Shown here one piece after another: positions 33,863 through 43,438 of a stretch of 64,000 bases of DNA (the first letter of the stretch is position 1; every line of letters begins with the position of its first letter). A program made the position numbers and the translations under genes. The stretch comes from Brachybacterium sillae (GTDB taxonomy: Bacteria; Actinomycetota; Actinomycetes; Actinomycetales; Dermabacteraceae), in assembly GCF_025028335.1 (NCBI RefSeq), contig NZ_JAFEUW010000001.1, positions 248,001 through 312,000 of the forward strand. Reading direction: 5' to 3'. The notes under the pieces are model-generated. The model did no database searches, was not told where the DNA came from, and worked only from the letters and a program-made list of their open reading frames with translations.

Positions 33863-35266
33863 GTGTCCGATACGTCTGACCAGTCCTACGACCTCGTGAT
33901 CCTGGGCGGTGGCAGCGGTGGGTACGCCGCCGCTCTCCGCGCCGCGCAGCTGGACATGAAGGTCGCCCTCATCGAGAAGGATAAGCTCGGCGGCACCTGC
34001 CTCCACCGCGGATGCGTCCCCACCAAGACGCTGCTGCACGTGGCCGAGATGGCCGATGCCCCGCATGAGGCCTCCAGCTTCGGCGTGGACCTCAGCCTCA
34101 ACTCCATCGACACGGAGAAGGTCGCCTCCTTCAAGGAGAAGATCATCGGCCGTCTCTACAAGGGCCTGCAGGGCCTGGTGAAGGCCTCCGCCATCGACTA
34201 CATCGAGGGCTACGGCAAGCTCACCGGCACCCACACCGTCACCGTGGAGACCTCCGAGGGCTCCCGCGAGGTCACCGGCAAGAACGTGCTGCTGGCCTCC
34301 GGCTCCTACTCCAAGACCCTTCCGGGCCTGGAGCTCGGCGGCCGGATCCTGGATTCCGAGGCCGCCCTGCAGCTCCCGGAGATCCCGAAGAACCCGATCA
34401 TCCTCGGCGGCGGCGTCATCGGCGTCGAGTTCGCCTCGCTGTGGAAGTCCTTCGGCGCCGAGTCCGTCACCATCATCGAGGGCCTGCCCCACCTGGTCGC
34501 CAACGAGGACGAGTCCCTCTCCAAGGCCCTCGAGCGCGCCTTCAAGAAGCGCAAGATCGCCTTCTCCCTCGGCACCTTCTTCGAGAAGGCCGAGCAGACC
34601 GACTCCGGTGTCAAGGTCACCCTGGCTGACGGCAAGGAGTTCGAGGGTGACTACCTGCTCGTGGCCGTCGGCCGTGGCCCGAACACCCAGGGCCTCGGGT
34701 ACGAGGAGCAGGGCATCGAGATGGATCGCGGTTTCGTGATCGTCAACAAGGAGACCCTGGAGACCAACGTCAAGGGCGTCTACGCCGCCGGTGACATCGT
34801 CCCCGGTCTGCAGCTGGCCCACCGCGGGTTCCAGCAGGGCATCTTCGTCGCCGAGCAGATCGCCGGCCTCAACCCGCGTCCGATCGTCGAGTCCGGGATC
34901 CCGCGCGTCACCTACTGCGAGCCGAACATCGGCTCCGTGGGCCTGACCGAGAAGCAGGCCGCCGAGCAGTTCGGTGAGGACGGCTACTCCACCTACGAGT
35001 ACAACCTCGGGGGCAACGGCAAGTCCCAGGTGCTGGGCACCAGCGGCTTCGTGAAGCTGATCCGCGAGAAGGACGGCCCGGTCGTCGGCATCCACATGAT
35101 CGGCTCGCGCATGTCCGAGCAGATCGGTGAGGCCCAGCTGATCGTCAACTGGGAGGCCCACCCGGAGGACGTCGCCGCGCTGATCCACGCGCACCCGACC
35201 CAGAACGAGGCCATGGGCGAGGCGCACCTCGCTCTGGCCGGCAAGCCGCTGCACTCGCACGCCTGA
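33863..35266 (+). CDS. lpdA: Dihydrolipoyl dehydrogenase (E3)
   Basis: E3 reoxidises the dihydrolipoyl groups of pyruvate and 2-oxoglutarate dehydrogenases, giving NADH. The 467-residue flavoprotein has the FAD loop [10 protein letters not shown], the redox pair in [13 protein letters not shown] (Cys near 46 and 51) and the NAD loop [11 protein letters not shown]. The interface His-Glu is in [14 protein letters not shown]. It starts at GTG 33,863 behind AAGGAGAA. sucB follows after 26 nt, so E3 and E2 are co-transcribed. A -10-like TAAGCT lies near 33,781 in the 185-nt leader region. Confidence 0.96.
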   Translation: MSDTSDQSYDLVILGGGSGGYAAALRAAQLDMKVALIEKDKLGGTCLHRGCVPTKTLLHVAEMADAPHEASSFGVDLSLNSIDTEKVASFKEKIIGRLYKGLQGLVKASAIDYIEGYGKLTGTHTVTVETSEGSREVTGKNVLLASGSYSKTLPGLELGGRILDSEAALQLPEIPKNPIILGGGVIGVEFASLWKSFGAESVTIIEGLPHLVANEDESLSKALERAFKKRKIAFSLGTFFEKAEQTDSGVKVTLADGKEFEGDYLLVAVGRGPNTQGLGYEEQGIEMDRGFVIVNKETLETNVKGVYAAGDIVPGLQLAHRGFQQGIFVAEQIAGLNPRPIVESGIPRVTYCEPNIGSVGLTEKQAAEQFGEDGYSTYEYNLGGNGKSQVLGTSGFVKLIREKDGPVVGIHMIGSRMSEQIGEAQLIVNWEAHPEDVAALIHAHPTQNEAMGEAHLALAGKPLHSHA

Positions 35267-35292
35267 CATCCCCCGCTGGAGGAGAAGAGAAC

Positions 35293-37182
35293 ATGTCCGA
35301 GACTGTGAAGATGCCGGCCCTCGGTGAGTCCGTCACCGAAGGCACCGTCACCCGCTGGCTGAAGTCCGTGGGGGACACCGTCGAGGTCGACGAGCCGCTG
35401 CTGGAGGTCTCCACCGACAAGGTCGACACCGAGATCCCCTCCCCCGTCGCCGGCACCCTGGAGAAGATCCTGGTGCAGGAGGACGAGGATGCCGAGGTGG
35501 GTGCTGACCTCGCCGTGATCGGCGACGGCTCCGGCGCCGAGGGCGGTTCCGACGAGGGCGCGGGTGAGCAGTCCGCCGCCGACTCGTCCGGTGCCTCCGA
35601 GGATCCGGCCCCCGCCCCCGGTGAGGGCGAGAACCTTGCCGACGATCCCACCACCGCCCCGTCCACCGAGAAGGAGCCGCAGGAGCAGCCGGCCGACGGC
35701 GGTTCCGAGAAGGAGTCGATCTCCGAGGCGTCCTCGTCCGAGGGTTCGTCGGGCGGCTCCGCTTCCGGCCAGGAGGTGACGCTGCCCGAGCTCGGGGAGT
35801 CCGTCACCGAGGGCACCGTCACCCGCTGGCTGAAGTCCGTCGGGGACACCGTCGAGGTCGACGAGCCGCTGCTGGAGGTCTCCACCGACAAGGTGGACAC
35901 CGAGATCCCCTCCCCGGTCGCGGGTACCCTGCTCGAGATCCGGGTGCAGGAGGACGAGGAGGCCGCAGTCGGCTCCGTCCTGGCGATCGTCGGCGACGCC
36001 GCGGCGGCCGGGTCCGCCGGTGGCGACTCCGAGGGTTCGGCCGAGAAGGCTGAGGAGACGTCCCAGGACGAGCCCGCTGCGACGCCGGCCGAGAAGCCCG
36101 CTGAGGCCTCGGACGAGAAGGCTGAGGAGAAGGCCGAGTCGAAGCCAGCCGAGACGACGGAGACGAAGGCGGACGCGAAGCCCGCGTCGGCTCCGGCCCC
36201 GTCGGCCTCGCAGTCGGTCTCCGGTTCGCAGGGCGGCAGCGGTTACGTCACGCCGATCATCCGTCGTCTCGCCGCGGAGCTCGAGGTGGATCTGTCGACC
36301 GTCACCGGCTCCGGCCTGGGCGGGCGCATCCGCAAGCAGGACGTGGAGAAGGCCGCCGAGGAGGCGAAGGCCGCCCAGGCGCAGCAGTCGGCCCAGCCGG
36401 CCGCTGCCCCGTCGGCGTCCACCCCGGCCGCGGCGACGTCCCCGGCGAAGGTCGAGGTCTCCCCGCTGCGCGGCACCGAGCAGAAGATGTCGCGTCTGCG
36501 CAAGATCGTCGCCCAGCGGATGGTGGAGTCCCTGCAGACGCAGGCCCAGCTCACCACCGCGGTCGAGGTCGACATGACCCGCATCGCCAAGCTCCGCGCC
36601 GCCGCCAAGGACTCCTTCGCCCAGCGCGAGGGCGCGAAGCTGACCTTCCTGCCGTTCATCATGCAGGCGGCCGTCGAGGGCCTGAAGACCTACCCGGTCA
36701 TCAACGCCGAGATCGACGGTGACGTGGTCAAGTACCACGGCGTGGAGAACATCGGTATGGCTGCCGACACCGAGCGTGGTCTGGTCGTGCCGGTGATCAA
36801 GAACGCCGGCGACCTGAACCTGGCGGGCCTGGCCCGGCAGATCGGCGACCTGGGGCAGCGCGCCAAGGCGAACAAGCTGGGTCCGGACGACCTGCAGGGC
36901 GCCACCTTCACGATCACCAACACCGGCTCGGGCGGGGCCCTGTGGGACACCCCCATCGTCCCGAACCCGCAGGTCGCCATCCTCGGCACCGGCACGATCG
37001 TGAAGCGCCCCGCCGTGATCACGACCGAGCAGGGTGACGAGGTCATCGCGATCCGCTCGATCATGAACCTGTTCCTCTCCTACGACCATCGCCTGGTCGA
37101 CGGCGCCGACGCGGCTCGCTTCCTCACCTTCATGAAGAAGCGGCTCGAGGAGGCGGCCTTCGAGAGCGAGCTCGGGCTCTGA
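35293..37182 (+). CDS. sucB: 2-oxoglutarate dehydrogenase E2 / dihydrolipoamide acyltransferase with two lipoyl domains
   Basis: E2 transfers acyl groups from the lipoyl arm to CoA. The 629-residue protein has two lipoyl domains. Each has the lysine in [12 protein letters not shown] (near 42 and 199). Asp/Glu/Ser-rich and Ala/Lys/Pro-rich linkers separate the domains. The peripheral-subunit-binding domain is near 316-353 ([19 protein letters not shown]), and the C-terminal catalytic domain holds [11 protein letters not shown] near 597. The two lipoyl segments are nearly identical in DNA over about 160 bases, so they arose by recent duplication or are kept alike by conversion. In actinobacteria this protein often serves both pyruvate and 2-oxoglutarate complexes, which suits the distant aceE without its own E2 here. 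Confidence 0.94.
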   Translation: MSETVKMPALGESVTEGTVTRWLKSVGDTVEVDEPLLEVSTDKVDTEIPSPVAGTLEKILVQEDEDAEVGADLAVIGDGSGAEGGSDEGAGEQSAADSSGASEDPAPAPGEGENLADDPTTAPSTEKEPQEQPADGGSEKESISEASSSEGSSGGSASGQEVTLPELGESVTEGTVTRWLKSVGDTVEVDEPLLEVSTDKVDTEIPSPVAGTLLEIRVQEDEEAAVGSVLAIVGDAAAAGSAGGDSEGSAEKAEETSQDEPAATPAEKPAEASDEKAEEKAESKPAETTETKADAKPASAPAPSASQSVSGSQGGSGYVTPIIRRLAAELEVDLSTVTGSGLGGRIRKQDVEKAAEEAKAAQAQQSAQPAAAPSASTPAAATSPAKVEVSPLRGTEQKMSRLRKIVAQRMVESLQTQAQLTTAVEVDMTRIAKLRAAAKDSFAQREGAKLTFLPFIMQAAVEGLKTYPVINAEIDGDVVKYHGVENIGMAADTERGLVVPVIKNAGDLNLAGLARQIGDLGQRAKANKLGPDDLQGATFTITNTGSGGALWDTPIVPNPQVAILGTGTIVKRPAVITTEQGDEVIAIRSIMNLFLSYDHRLVDGADAARFLTFMKKRLEEAAFESELGL

Positions 37183-37217
37183 TGACCCCTGAGGTCCATC
37201 GTCTCTGAGGTCCAGCG

Positions 37218-37283
37218 CCTCTGAGGCCCCGGGCCTCAGAGGTCACGCACCGGGGCCGTCCCGCCACTGGCGGGACGGCCCCG
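37218..37283. terminator. Two tandem hairpins between sucB and the convergent membrane-protein gene
   Basis: The first is a perfect palindrome: CCTCTGAGGCCC and its complement around a single C (37,218-37,242). The second pairs GGGGCCGTCCCGCCA with TGGCGGGACGGCCCC around one base (37,252-37,282). Short repeats of CTCTGAGGYCC precede them from 37,187. They lie between convergent genes and probably stop both transcripts. Confidence 0.75.
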
Positions 37284-37342
37284 GCCGCGTCTGCGGGACG
37301 GCACCGGCGGCGTGAGGGACGCCCGACCCGTCGGGCGGGTGC

Positions 37343-38737
37343 TCAGTCCCCGGGGCGCACCTGGCTCACTCGCCACTGCGCCCCGTCATGCACCAGCAGC
37401 AGGCGCACCTCGTGCGCGGGAACCGCCTCGCGCCGCTCCCGACGCTCCCCGATTGTCACCGTGTGAGCGGTCTCCGTGAGCACTGCCGCAACCTCCGCCC
37501 GGCCCGGCTGTGCTGTGAGGACCCGCACCGACTCCACGTCCGTGCGCCACCCCTCGACCTGAGCGTCGCGATACACCTCCCGGAGGGTGCGGTCCTCCGC
37601 CTCGGCCTCACTGCCCGGCAGGGCGGCACCGGTCTCCGACTCCCCGAGGAGGTACCGCTTCCGGTCCGCCACCAACCCGCTGACGACAGCGGGTGCCTCC
37701 TCCTGGGTGAGCTGCGGGCCGGTCGTGGCCTGTGACTCCTGGGCCGCGGGGGAGGCGGTCGCGGAGGGTGCGGCGGTCATGGCCTCCACCGGAGCTTCCC
37801 GCAGTCCCGGCACCACCACGGCGGCGGCCATCACCACCGCCCCCAGTGCGGCGAGGGCCGCCCCGGCCCGACGCGCCCGGGCCACCGCACGTCGACGCGG
37901 ATCCTCGCCTGGCCGCGCCGCGCGCGGCAGCGCGTCCTGCAGCTCCTCCGACGCTGCCGCGCGCTCCCCCGCGGGCTGCACCGCTGCGGTCGTCTCCACC
38001 GGGGGCCACAGCGGGGAGGCGGACCCACCGACAAGGGGCACGCCAGCACCCGCACCCGCACCCGCACGAGAGAACCCCTCCGAACCTGCGAGGTCGCGCC
38101 TGCGGGTCGCCGTCTCCTGGAAGAGTTCGTCGAGCGGGTCGGTCCCCCCACTCGACGGTGCCTCGTCGAGCGGCTGCAGCATTCGTCGGCGCAGGGTGTG
38201 CCCGGGGTCCCCGCAGGTCTGATCGATCCAGCGGTGATCGGCGGCCTGAGCGGAGGGGTCGTCCGTGCGGCGCAGCCCCGCCAGATCCGCCAGGATCGCC
38301 GTGCCGTCGGGCCGCGCCGCCAATCCGCTGCCCGAGGGCTGGCCGAGCACCCAGCCCTCGGCGTGCAGGGCATCGATCAGTGTGGTGAGTTCCTCGCGCA
38401 GATCGCGGATCGCCAGGCGCTCGGCCGTCGCGGGATCTGCCATCCCTCCATCCGCGGGCTCGGCACGGCGCCGCCCGGCTCCGGGCCGTGACGGCGGTGT
38501 CGGACGCCCGGCCTCCACCCGCAGCCAGCCGTCACCCTCCGCGAGCACCTGCGGCGCCACCGCGCAGCCGCGTCCCCGCAGCCGCTGCACCAGCGCGCCC
38601 AGCGCTGCCAAACGTTCCACGTCGGTCGCGGAGTGCGCCCGCAGTGTCACCACCGGGGTGCCGTCCGGCAGCACCGTCCGCTCCGGCGCGTCCCACGAGG
38701 GACGGTGGCCGGTGGGAGCGGTCGTATCTGGGGTCAT
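37343..38737 (-). CDS. Membrane protein with a degenerate kinase-like domain
   Basis: ATG 38,737 starts a 464-residue protein, divergent from lipB. The frame stays open far upstream only as antisense of lipB and lipA. Residues 1-190 look like a protein-kinase fold that lost its catalytic residues. The segment LTTLIDALHAEGWVLGQPS, with GTAILADLAGLRR after it, sits where kinases have the catalytic and DFG loops, but no HRD or DFG is seen. A low-complexity, Ala/Gly/Pro-rich region with one membrane helix (AALAALGAVVMAAAVVVPG, near 300-318) follows. An extracellular domain of about 130 residues resembles NTF2-like folds (EVYRDAQVEGWRTDVESV). It could be a cell-envelope pseudokinase. The kinase reading is inference. 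Confidence 0.6.
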   Translation of the reverse strand: MTPDTTAPTGHRPSWDAPERTVLPDGTPVVTLRAHSATDVERLAALGALVQRLRGRGCAVAPQVLAEGDGWLRVEAGRPTPPSRPGAGRRRAEPADGGMADPATAERLAIRDLREELTTLIDALHAEGWVLGQPSGSGLAARPDGTAILADLAGLRRTDDPSAQAADHRWIDQTCGDPGHTLRRRMLQPLDEAPSSGGTDPLDELFQETATRRRDLAGSEGFSRAGAGAGAGVPLVGGSASPLWPPVETTAAVQPAGERAAASEELQDALPRAARPGEDPRRRAVARARRAGAALAALGAVVMAAAVVVPGLREAPVEAMTAAPSATASPAAQESQATTGPQLTQEEAPAVVSGLVADRKRYLLGESETGAALPGSEAEAEDRTLREVYRDAQVEGWRTDVESVRVLTAQPGRAEVAAVLTETAHTVTIGERRERREAVPAHEVRLLLVHDGAQWRVSQVRPGD

Positions 38738-38800
38738 GACACCACTGAACACCGTGTGCGCGGCGCCACCCTCCGCCCATCCACAATCCGCAGGTCGGCC

Positions 38801-38806
38801 TACACT
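38801..38806 (+). promoter_or_regulatory. Putative -10 box of a leaderless lipB promoter
   Basis: TACACT ends 6 nt before the lipB ATG at 38,813 without an intervening ribosome binding site. A similar arrangement (AACACT, 7 nt) precedes map at 52,724. Confidence 0.5.
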
Positions 38807-38812
38807 GACGGC

Positions 38813-39547
38813 ATGCTCGACATCATCCGACTCGGCTTCTCGGAGCCCGTTCCCGGCGGCGATCGGCATGAGGAGTTCGGGCTGCCTCCGGGCCCTGTCG
38901 AGTACCGCCGCGGCTGGGATCTCCAGCGTGAGATCCATGCGGACGTCCTCGCCGGTCGCCGGCCCGACACCTTCCTGCTGCTGGAACATCAGGCGGTGTA
39001 CACGGCGGGGAAGATGACGAAGGACCACGAGCGACCCCGGGACCACGCCCCGGTGGTGGACGTCGACCGTGGCGGGAAGATCACCTGGCACGGCCCGCAG
39101 CAGCTGGTCGGCTACCCCATCGTGCGGCTGCCCGCGCCGGTGAACGTGGTCGGGTTCGTGCGCGCTCTCGAGCGGACCCTGATCGAGGTGTGCGCCCGGT
39201 TCGGTGTGCCGAGCGAGCCGGTGGAGGGCCGCAGCGGGGTGTGGGTGCGACGACCCGGTGAGGAGGACCGCAAGATCGCCGCGATCGGCATGCGGGTCTC
39301 CAAGCGCACGACGATGCACGGTTTCGCTCTGAACTGCGCCAACGACCTCTCGTGGGCGCAGAACGTGATCCCCTGCGGCATCGACGACGCCGGTGTGACG
39401 AGCCTCAGTTCTGAGACCGGCCGCGACATCCGCGTGGCCGATGTGCTCGAGGTGATCGACGAGCCGCTGCGCCGGCTGGTGGCCGACCGCACTGCCGGGC
39501 GTGATGAGCAGGATGCCGCAGCACGCGGCGCCGGTCACGCCGCCTGA
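38813..39547 (+). CDS. lipB: Lipoyl(octanoyl) transferase
   Basis: LipB moves octanoate from acyl carrier protein to the lipoyl domains of E2 and GcvH. The 244-residue protein has the motifs LLLEHQAVYTAGK, RGGKITWHGPQQLVGYPI and the catalytic Lys and Cys region KIAAIGMRVSKRTTMHGFALN, then NVIPCGIDDAGVTSL with the thioester Cys. The N-terminal 20 residues are longer than usual. Start choice rests on the leaderless promoter. lipA follows after 60 nt, and the substrate protein SucB is encoded just upstream. Confidence 0.95.
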   Translation: MLDIIRLGFSEPVPGGDRHEEFGLPPGPVEYRRGWDLQREIHADVLAGRRPDTFLLLEHQAVYTAGKMTKDHERPRDHAPVVDVDRGGKITWHGPQQLVGYPIVRLPAPVNVVGFVRALERTLIEVCARFGVPSEPVEGRSGVWVRRPGEEDRKIAAIGMRVSKRTTMHGFALNCANDLSWAQNVIPCGIDDAGVTSLSSETGRDIRVADVLEVIDEPLRRLVADRTAGRDEQDAAARGAGHAA

Positions 39548-39607
39548 CCGATCCGACGGGTCCGTCGATAGACTGACCCCCGACCCCGACGCAAGGAGGC
39601 TGGAGGC

Positions 39608-40630
39608 GTGACGATCGCCCCGGAGGGACGCCGGATGCTGCGCGTGGAGGCGCGCAACGCCGAGACCCCGATCGAGCGCAAGCCGGACTGGATCCGCACG
39701 CGCGCCGTCATGGGCAGTGAGTACACCGCGATGAAGAAGCGCGTGCACTCCCAGGGCCTGCACACCGTGTGCGAGGAGGCGGGCTGTCCCAACATCTACG
39801 AGTGTTGGGAGGACCGCGAGGCCACCTTCCTCATCGGCGGTAACACCTGCACCCGGCGCTGCGACTTCTGCGACATCGCCACCGGCAAGCCCATGCCGCT
39901 GGACCCGCTGGAGCCGATGAAGGTCGCCAAGAACGTGCAGGAGATGGGTCTGCGCTACTCCACCGTGACCGGTGTGGCCCGTGACGACCTTCCCGACGGC
40001 GCCGCCTGGTTGTTCGCGGAGACCTGCCGCCAGATCCACGCGGTGAACCCCGGCACCGGGGTGGAGCTGCTGATCGATGACATCAAGGGCAACGCCAACG
40101 CCCTGCAGCAGGTGTTCGAGGCCCAGCCCGAGGTGTTCGCCCACAACCTCGAGACCGTGCCGCGGATCTTCAAGCAGATCCGCCCGGCCTTCCGGTACGA
40201 GCGGTCTCTCGACGTGATCCGCATGGCCAAGGACGCCGGCATGATCACCAAGTCGAACCTGATCCTGGGCATGGGCGAGCGCGACGACGAGGTGCTGGAG
40301 TCGCTGCAAGCCCTGCACGATGCCGGCTGCGACATCATCACCATCACCCAGTACCTGCGGCCCTCGAAGCTGCACCATCCGATCGACCGCTGGGTCAAGC
40401 CCGAGCAGTTCCTCGAGTTCTCCCACGCCGCCGAGGAGATCGGCTTCCTCGGGGTCATGGCCGGCCCGATGGTGCGCTCCTCGTACCGTGCCGGGCGCCT
40501 GTGGGCGCAGGCGATGAAGAAGCTGGGGCGGGAGATCCCCGAGAACCTGCGCCATCTCGATCAGGATCAGCCCGCCCACCAGGAGGCCGCCAGCGTCGTG
40601 GCACGCCGCGCCGCCGCCGCAGCCTCCTGA
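39608..40630 (+). CDS. lipA: Lipoyl synthase
   Basis: LipA is a radical-SAM enzyme that inserts two sulfurs into the protein-bound octanoyl group. The 340-residue protein has the auxiliary cluster motif [12 protein letters not shown] and the radical-SAM motif CTRRCDFC. The family's C-terminal region holds [15 protein letters not shown] with the conserved Ser ligand. It starts at GTG 39,608 behind AAGGAGGCTGGAGG. A hydrophilic tail of about 30 residues closes the protein. Confidence 0.97.
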   Translation: MTIAPEGRRMLRVEARNAETPIERKPDWIRTRAVMGSEYTAMKKRVHSQGLHTVCEEAGCPNIYECWEDREATFLIGGNTCTRRCDFCDIATGKPMPLDPLEPMKVAKNVQEMGLRYSTVTGVARDDLPDGAAWLFAETCRQIHAVNPGTGVELLIDDIKGNANALQQVFEAQPEVFAHNLETVPRIFKQIRPAFRYERSLDVIRMAKDAGMITKSNLILGMGERDDEVLESLQALHDAGCDIITITQYLRPSKLHHPIDRWVKPEQFLEFSHAAEEIGFLGVMAGPMVRSSYRAGRLWAQAMKKLGREIPENLRHLDQDQPAHQEAASVVARRAAAAAS

Positions 40631-40750
40631 CCCGGCCGCGGCGCCCTGCGGCGTCACGGCCCACCCCGATCCGCGTCCCGGTCGGGCCCCTCGCCGGGCC
40701 CGACCGTTCGCGCACCACCCGACCACCCTCCCCCGCAACGAAGAAGAGAC

Positions 40751-41599
40751 ATGGCCCGCAAGGACTCCTCTGCCCGCCCCACCGATCGGACCGGCCGCGC
40801 CGCCCGCCCCACCGATCGGACCGGCCGCGCCGCCCGCCCCACCGATCGGACCGGCCGCGCCGCCCGCCCCACCGATCGGACGGGTCGCTCCCGCGCCGGC
40901 AGCACCGCCGCGCCGACCGTCGCCCCCAAGGGCCGCATCCGTAAGATGATCGAGGTGTACAAGTTCACCCAGGCCACCGAACCGTCCACCCTGCCGTGGA
41001 TGGTCGGCGCGTTCCTGATCCCGGTGATCGTCCTGACCCTGCTGACACTGCTGATCTTCGACAGCCTCTGGTACGGGTTGCTGGTCGGCATCATGATCGG
41101 TCTGCTCGCGGCCCTCACGGCGCTGGCCCGGCGCGCGGAACGCGCGGCGTACTCCCGGATCGCCGGCCAGAAGGGCGCCGCCCTCGCGGCCATGCAGTCC
41201 ATCCGCCGTGGCTGGAACGTGGAGCAAGAGCCCGCACAGATCGATCCGCGCAGCCAGGACATGATCTTCCGTGCCTCCGGCCGGGCGGGTGTGGCCCTGG
41301 TCGGTGAGGGCAGTTCCGCCCGCACTCTCAAGCTGCTCGACAAGGAGCGCTCCCGCGTCGCACGGCTGCTGCCGAACGTGCCGATCCACCAGATCCTGGT
41401 GGGCGACGGCCCCGATGAGATCCCCGTGCACAAGCTGGCCGGCTACATGACACGTATGAAGCCGACCCTGACCAAGCATGAGGCCGGGGAGGTGGCGCGG
41501 CGTCTGCAGGCCATGCCCAACCCGATCCGTCAGGCGATCCCCAAGGGCATCGACCCGCAGCGGGCCCGTCCGAGCCGCCGGGCCCTGCGCGGCCGCTGA
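40751..41599 (+). CDS. DUF4191 membrane protein with an N-terminal repeat tail
   Basis: The 282-residue protein belongs to the actinobacterial DUF4191 family that commonly follows lipA. Two membrane helices are near 77-115 (MVGAFLIPVIVLTLLTLLI, then YGLLVGIMIGLLAALTAL). The C-terminal soluble domain is conserved, including QDMIFRASGRAGVALVGEG. Unusual is the N-terminus: four copies of a ten-residue unit, RPTDRTGRAA or close, encoded by a 30-bp tandem repeat. The tail is very basic and likely disordered in the cytoplasm. The family's role is unknown. Confidence 0.88.
   Translation: MARKDSSARPTDRTGRAARPTDRTGRAARPTDRTGRAARPTDRTGRSRAGSTAAPTVAPKGRIRKMIEVYKFTQATEPSTLPWMVGAFLIPVIVLTLLTLLIFDSLWYGLLVGIMIGLLAALTALARRAERAAYSRIAGQKGAALAAMQSIRRGWNVEQEPAQIDPRSQDMIFRASGRAGVALVGEGSSARTLKLLDKERSRVARLLPNVPIHQILVGDGPDEIPVHKLAGYMTRMKPTLTKHEAGEVARRLQAMPNPIRQAIPKGIDPQRARPSRRALRGR
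40771..40890 (+). repeat. 30-bp tandem repeat, four units, inside the DUF4191 gene
   Basis: Units at 40,771, 40,801, 40,831 and 40,861 share CGCCCGCCCCACCGATCGGA followed by CCGGCCGCGC. Units 2 and 3 are identical, unit 1 differs only at its first base and unit 4 diverges in its last third. The unit is a multiple of three, so changes in copy number keep the frame. Confidence 0.97.
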
Positions 41600-41650
41600 T
41601 CAGCCACCGCCCGCGGCTGATCCATCGCGCCACCCCCACGGCACACCCCA

Positions 41651-41680
41651 CGGGCCGTCCTCCCCCGGGAGGGCGGCCCG
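41651..41680. terminator. Hairpin terminator after the DUF4191 gene
   Basis: CGGGCCGTCCTCCC (41,651-41,664) pairs with GGGAGGGCGGCCCG (41,667-41,680), with one G-T pair. It ends the lipA-region transcripts before the glnA1 promoter. The rest of the 317-base gap up to 41,916 holds the putative GlnR boxes and no gene. Confidence 0.8.
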
Positions 41681-41703
41681 TGTCATGGTCCCCCATCCCG
41701 GCC

Positions 41704-41739
41704 GTGATCATTCCGTGACCATCGTGACCTTTTCGTGAC
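41704..41739 (+). promoter_or_regulatory. GlnR-like boxes upstream of glnA1
   Basis: Four GTGAY units occur in tandem: GTGAT-N6-GTGAC (41,704-41,719), 4 nt, then GTGAC-N6-GTGAC (41,724-41,739). The actinobacterial nitrogen regulator GlnR binds paired sites of the form GTnAC-N6-GAAAC, an 11-nt period on one face of the helix. The match in spacing and in the GT-AC core, in front of glutamine synthetase, makes a nitrogen-control site likely. No glnR gene is in the window. Confidence 0.5.
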
Positions 41740-41916
41740 CTTCGAGGGGTGTGCAGGTCAGCCCCGCCCTCCTCTCTCGGACGGACACCCCGGGCGAGCC
41801 CTCAGCCCGGGCCCGGCAGCGGCTTTCTAGACTGGTGCCGCGGCCCATGAGCTGGACGGGTCGCACCCCCAGCCACCCACCGACCACGACGCGCACCAGC
41901 GCTCGGAGGAGGACTC

Positions 41917-43347
41917 GTGTTCAGCAGCCCCAGTGAGGTCGTGAAGTACATCGAGGAGGAGGACGTCGAGTTCGTCGACATCCGCTTCTGCGATCTTCCC
42001 GGCGTGATGCAGCACTTCAACATCCCGGCGAGAACCTTCACGGAGGAGGCGATCGCCGAGGGGCAGCTCTTCGACGGGTCCTCGATCCGCGGCTTCCAGG
42101 CGATCCACGAGTCCGATATGAAGCTGGTGCCGGACCTGCACACCGCCTACCTGGATCCGTTCCGCGAGCGCAAGACGCTGGTCATCAACTTCTCCATCGT
42201 CGACCCGTTCACCGACGAGCCCTACTCCCGCGATCCGCGCACCGTCGCCGCGAAGGCCGAGGAATACCTGAAGTCCACCGGCATCGCCGACACCGCGTTC
42301 TTCGCCGCGGAGGCCGAGTTCTACATCTTCGACGACATCCGCTTCAAGACGGACGTCAACTCCAGCTTCTACCGGATCGATTCCGACGAGGCCGTGTGGA
42401 ACAGCGACCGCGACGAGAGCGAGTACGGCGGCAACCAGGGCTACAAGACCCGCCTCAAGGGCGGTTACTTCCCCGTCTCCCCCAACGACCAGATGGCCGA
42501 TCTGCGCGACGACATCTGCGCCTACCTCGACCAGGTGGGCCTCGAGGTCGAGCGCGCCCACCACGAGGTCGGCACCGCCGGTCAGCAGGAGATCAACTAC
42601 CGCTTCTCCACGCTGCTGCAGGCCAGCGACGACGTCATGAAGTTCAAGTACGTCGTCAAGAACGCGGTGTGGCAGGCCGGCAAGACCGTCACCTTCATGC
42701 CGAAGCCGCTGTTCGGTGACAACGGTTCGGGCATGCACACCCACCAGTCGCTGTGGAAGGACGGCGAACCGCTGTTCTACGACGAGCGCGGCTACGGCGG
42801 CCTGTCGGACATCGCCCGCTGGTACATCGGCGGCATCATCGAGCACTCCGCCTCGCTGGTGGCGTTCACCAACCCGACGGTGAACTCCTACAAGCGCCTG
42901 GTGCCGGGCTTCGAGGCCCCGGTGAACATGGTGTACTCGGCCCGCAACCGCTCCGCCTGCATCCGCATCCCGGTGACGGGCACCTCCCCCAAGGCCAAGC
43001 GCATCGAGTTCCGTGCGCCGGACCCGTCGGCGAACCCGTACCTGGCCTTCGCCGCCCAGCTGATGGCCGGCATCGACGGTATCCGCAACCGCATCGAGCC
43101 GCCCGAGCCGATCGACAAGGACCTCTACGAGCTGCCGCCGGAGGAGCACGCGCTCATCAAGCAGCTACCGGAGTCCCTCGGCGCCGCCCTGGACGCCCTC
43201 GAGGCCGATCACGACTACCTCACCGAGGGTGACGTGTTCCCCGAGGACCTGATCCAGACCTGGATCGACTACAAGCGCAAGCACGAGATCGATCCGTTCC
43301 GCTTCCGCCCCCACCCGCACGAGTTCGAGCTGTACTACGACATCTGA
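41917..43347 (+). CDS. glnA: Glutamine synthetase, type I
   Basis: GlnA makes glutamine from glutamate and ammonia and acts as a dodecamer. The 476-residue protein has the N-terminal [10 protein letters not shown] loop, the metal-binding AEAEFYIFD, and the ammonia-site region [13 protein letters not shown]. The ATP motif [19 protein letters not shown] and RIEFRAPD are present. Tyr 404 in DLYELPPEE is the adenylylation site used by GlnE, which is encoded nearby at 46,115-49,279. It starts at GTG 41,917 behind GGAGGAGG. Upstream GlnR-like boxes suggest nitrogen control at transcription as well. Confidence 0.97.
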   Translation: MFSSPSEVVKYIEEEDVEFVDIRFCDLPGVMQHFNIPARTFTEEAIAEGQLFDGSSIRGFQAIHESDMKLVPDLHTAYLDPFRERKTLVINFSIVDPFTDEPYSRDPRTVAAKAEEYLKSTGIADTAFFAAEAEFYIFDDIRFKTDVNSSFYRIDSDEAVWNSDRDESEYGGNQGYKTRLKGGYFPVSPNDQMADLRDDICAYLDQVGLEVERAHHEVGTAGQQEINYRFSTLLQASDDVMKFKYVVKNAVWQAGKTVTFMPKPLFGDNGSGMHTHQSLWKDGEPLFYDERGYGGLSDIARWYIGGIIEHSASLVAFTNPTVNSYKRLVPGFEAPVNMVYSARNRSACIRIPVTGTSPKAKRIEFRAPDPSANPYLAFAAQLMAGIDGIRNRIEPPEPIDKDLYELPPEEHALIKQLPESLGAALDALEADHDYLTEGDVFPEDLIQTWIDYKRKHEIDPFRFRPHPHEFELYYDI

Positions 43348-43390
43348 GATTCAGCGTTCACACGCGGCTCTGACCAGCGGTTTCGCCGAT

Positions 43391-43421
43391 CCAGCCGCGC
43401 CGGATGATCCGGCGCGGCTGG
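43391..43421 (+). terminator. Perfect hairpin after glnA1
   Basis: CCAGCCGCGCCGG and its exact complement are separated by five bases. It lies 44 nt behind the glnA1 stop and 18 nt before the ATG of the histidine kinase, so it probably ends or attenuates the glnA1 transcript. Confidence 0.75.
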
Positions 43422-43438
43422 AGGCGTCCCTGCGGTGG

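Noticed and set aside
40771..40890. Possible short CRISPR-like array
   Set aside because: The 30-bp units are contiguous without spacers and stay in frame within a protein gene. No cas genes are present.
37343..41479. One 1,378-codon minus-strand frame
   Set aside because: Only the last 465 codons (to 38,737) look like protein. The rest is antisense to lipB and lipA, which have full family motifs.
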